A DNA stretch of 32,018 nt from a virus: IMG/VR virus record IMGVR_UViG_3300023178_000172, positions 1 through 32,018 of that record. The stretch is one strand, 5' to 3'. The notes under the pieces were generated by a model. The model was not told the origin of the DNA and did no database searches. It saw nothing but the letters and a program-made list of their open reading frames with translations. The position numbers were made by a program, and so were the translations under genes. Numbering within the stretch: the first letter of the stretch is position 1; every line of letters starts with the position of its first letter. Shown in pieces: positions 31,404 to 32,018 of the stretch.

Positions 31404-31733
31404 ATGAGACCGGTTTGTGAGATATGCGGACAACGTCCAAAAGCAGTAAACTATCGAAAAGACGATAAGATTTACTATAGGCGTAGATGTGAACAGTGCT
31501 TAAAGTTACACAAGCCTGTAAAGCCATTATGGGTTGATAGTGGATATAGGGTAAAACGTGTTTGTGAGGCTTGTGGATTTAAGCCTGTAATCAGAAGTCA
31601 GGTTACTATATTTTATGTTGACGGCAATTTAAACAATATTGATTCTAGCAATCTTAAGACTGTGTGTTTAAATTGTAATGCAGAATTAGTTAGTACGGGA
31701 TGGCGCCGAGGTGACTTAACACCTGACGATTAA
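31404..31733 (+). CDS. HNH-like zinc protein, four CxxC
   Basis: The 109-aa protein has four CxxC pairs: C5/C8, C29/C32, C54/C57 and C88/C91, enough for two zinc sites. The second half reads like an HNH nuclease (FYVDGNLNNIDSSNLKTVCLNC), but the first His is Tyr71, so catalysis is doubtful and a DNA- or protein-binding role is possible. The C-terminus GWRRGDLTPDD looks family-specific. I recall similar proteins in marine T4-type phages near gp18/gp1. It overlaps the end of gp1 by 44 bp on the opposite strand. Confidence 0.7.
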   Translation: MRPVCEICGQRPKAVNYRKDDKIYYRRRCEQCLKLHKPVKPLWVDSGYRVKRVCEACGFKPVIRSQVTIFYVDGNLNNIDSSNLKTVCLNCNAELVSTGWRRGDLTPDD

Positions 31734-32018
31734 GATCGGCTAGTGTACCATCATTAGTAATTACTTCATCTTTTTTAGATTTGATCCAGCGCCATTCGCT
31801 AGGATGTACTGTTGTTGGTTCTACACCTGTTGTTTCATATTCAATTAGCCATTCAGGATCACCGTTGCGTTTTACTTCCCAAACTTCGCCGCCAATACTG
31901 CGAATCATTTCTATTTCATTTTCAAAACGCACATCAGGCACAACATAGTTGCCCGGATTATCCAGTATAGTTTTTTTAAGTAGGCTTACCCAGACTCCAT
32001 CATAAAACCCATCACGCA
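31690..32018 (-). CDS. 1: deoxynucleoside monophosphate kinase gp1, C-terminal part
   Basis: The frame is open to the right edge of the window. An apparent GTG at 31941 is an internal Val codon: upstream codons continue as RDGFYDGVWVSLLKKTILDN. The sequence VPDVRFENEIEMIRSIGGEVWEVKR is the conserved late motif of T4 gp1-type dNMP kinases, which phosphorylate dGMP, dTMP and modified dCMP to feed the phage dNTP pool. The last 50 residues (EPTTVHPSEWRWIKSKKDEVITNDG) also fit. About 110 residues are visible. Confidence 0.85.
   Translation of the reverse strand, partial: RDGFYDGVWVSLLKKTILDNPGNYVVPDVRFENEIEMIRSIGGEVWEVKRNGDPEWLIEYETTGVEPTTVHPSEWRWIKSKKDEVITNDGTLADLNRQVLSHLGAIPY

Noticed and set aside
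31690-31941. A complete 83-aa protein starting at GTG 31941
   Set aside because: The frame stays open upstream to the window edge with dNMP-kinase-like residues, so the GTG is an internal Val codon.
1-32018. tRNA genes, CRISPR arrays, insertion sequences, attachment sites
   Set aside because: No cloverleaf-like segment, spaced repeats or transposase was seen; all gaps are shorter than 170 bp and are explained by promoters, terminators or a palindrome.
1-32018. Origin as bacterial chromosome or prophage
   Set aside because: The density of T4-type core genes and late boxes, and the absence of integrase or host housekeeping genes, fit a lytic myovirus. The porin and Usg-like genes are better seen as cargo.

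Overview
The window is part of the genome of a T4-type myovirus (tailed phage with a contractile tail), AT-rich by eye and most like the marine cyanophage/pelagiphage branch. Hallmarks are UvsX, UvsY, a gp32-type ssDNA-binding protein, the terminase ATPase/nuclease gp17, a probable small terminase gp16, head-completion protein gp4, tail tube gp19, tail sheath gp18 and the end of a gp1-type dNMP kinase. A Usg-like protein beside gp17 (a family I know from alphaproteobacteria) and a phage-borne porin suggest a Gram-negative, probably alphaproteobacterial marine host. Host assignment is inference.

Layout. Nearly everything is on the minus strand. Positions 152-10583 (minus) form a tightly overlapping run of 14 genes for sugar and surface chemistry: SAM methyltransferases, two capsule-type glycosyltransferases, protein-kinase-fold proteins (one fused to a methyltransferase), a nucleotidyltransferase, a radical SAM enzyme, a 2OG-Fe(II) oxygenase and two GT-A-like glycosyltransferases. 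A third capsule-type glycosyltransferase and a complete outer-membrane porin follow on the plus strand (10612-12424). Positions 12475-16051 (minus) are the replication/recombination block gp32 - uvsX - small ORF - uvsY - methyltransferase. Positions 16217-20260 hold a 728-aa protein of unknown function, gp17 and the Usg-like gene. Positions 20296-22469 carry an HNH nuclease (plus), a second glycosyltransferase-like protein and an SGNH hydrolase, between the large and small terminase genes. Positions 22532-31292 (minus) are virion morphogenesis: gp18, gp19, a tube-like baseplate protein, an unknown protein, gp4, a 2OG oxygenase-like protein, gp16 and two small unknown proteins. An HNH-like zinc protein (plus) and the 3' end of gp1 (minus) close the window.

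Regulation. T4 late-type boxes (variants of TATAAATA) recur upstream of transcription units. For four genes the box ends exactly 5 nt before the ATG and no Shine-Dalgarno is visible, which predicts leaderless late mRNAs. gp32 has a sigma70-like promoter (TTGACT, 17 bp, TATACT) with an inverted repeat on the -10. Intrinsic terminators are visible after the porin, the 728-aa gene, gp18 and the 169-aa gene. No gap exceeds 170 bp, and I see no tRNA, CRISPR or insertion sequence.

How it fits together. The core genes replicate, recombine and package DNA and build head and tail. The accessory genes look designed to make or alter a glycan and to change the host outer membrane. Whether they act on the virion or on the infected cell surface cannot be decided from sequence.
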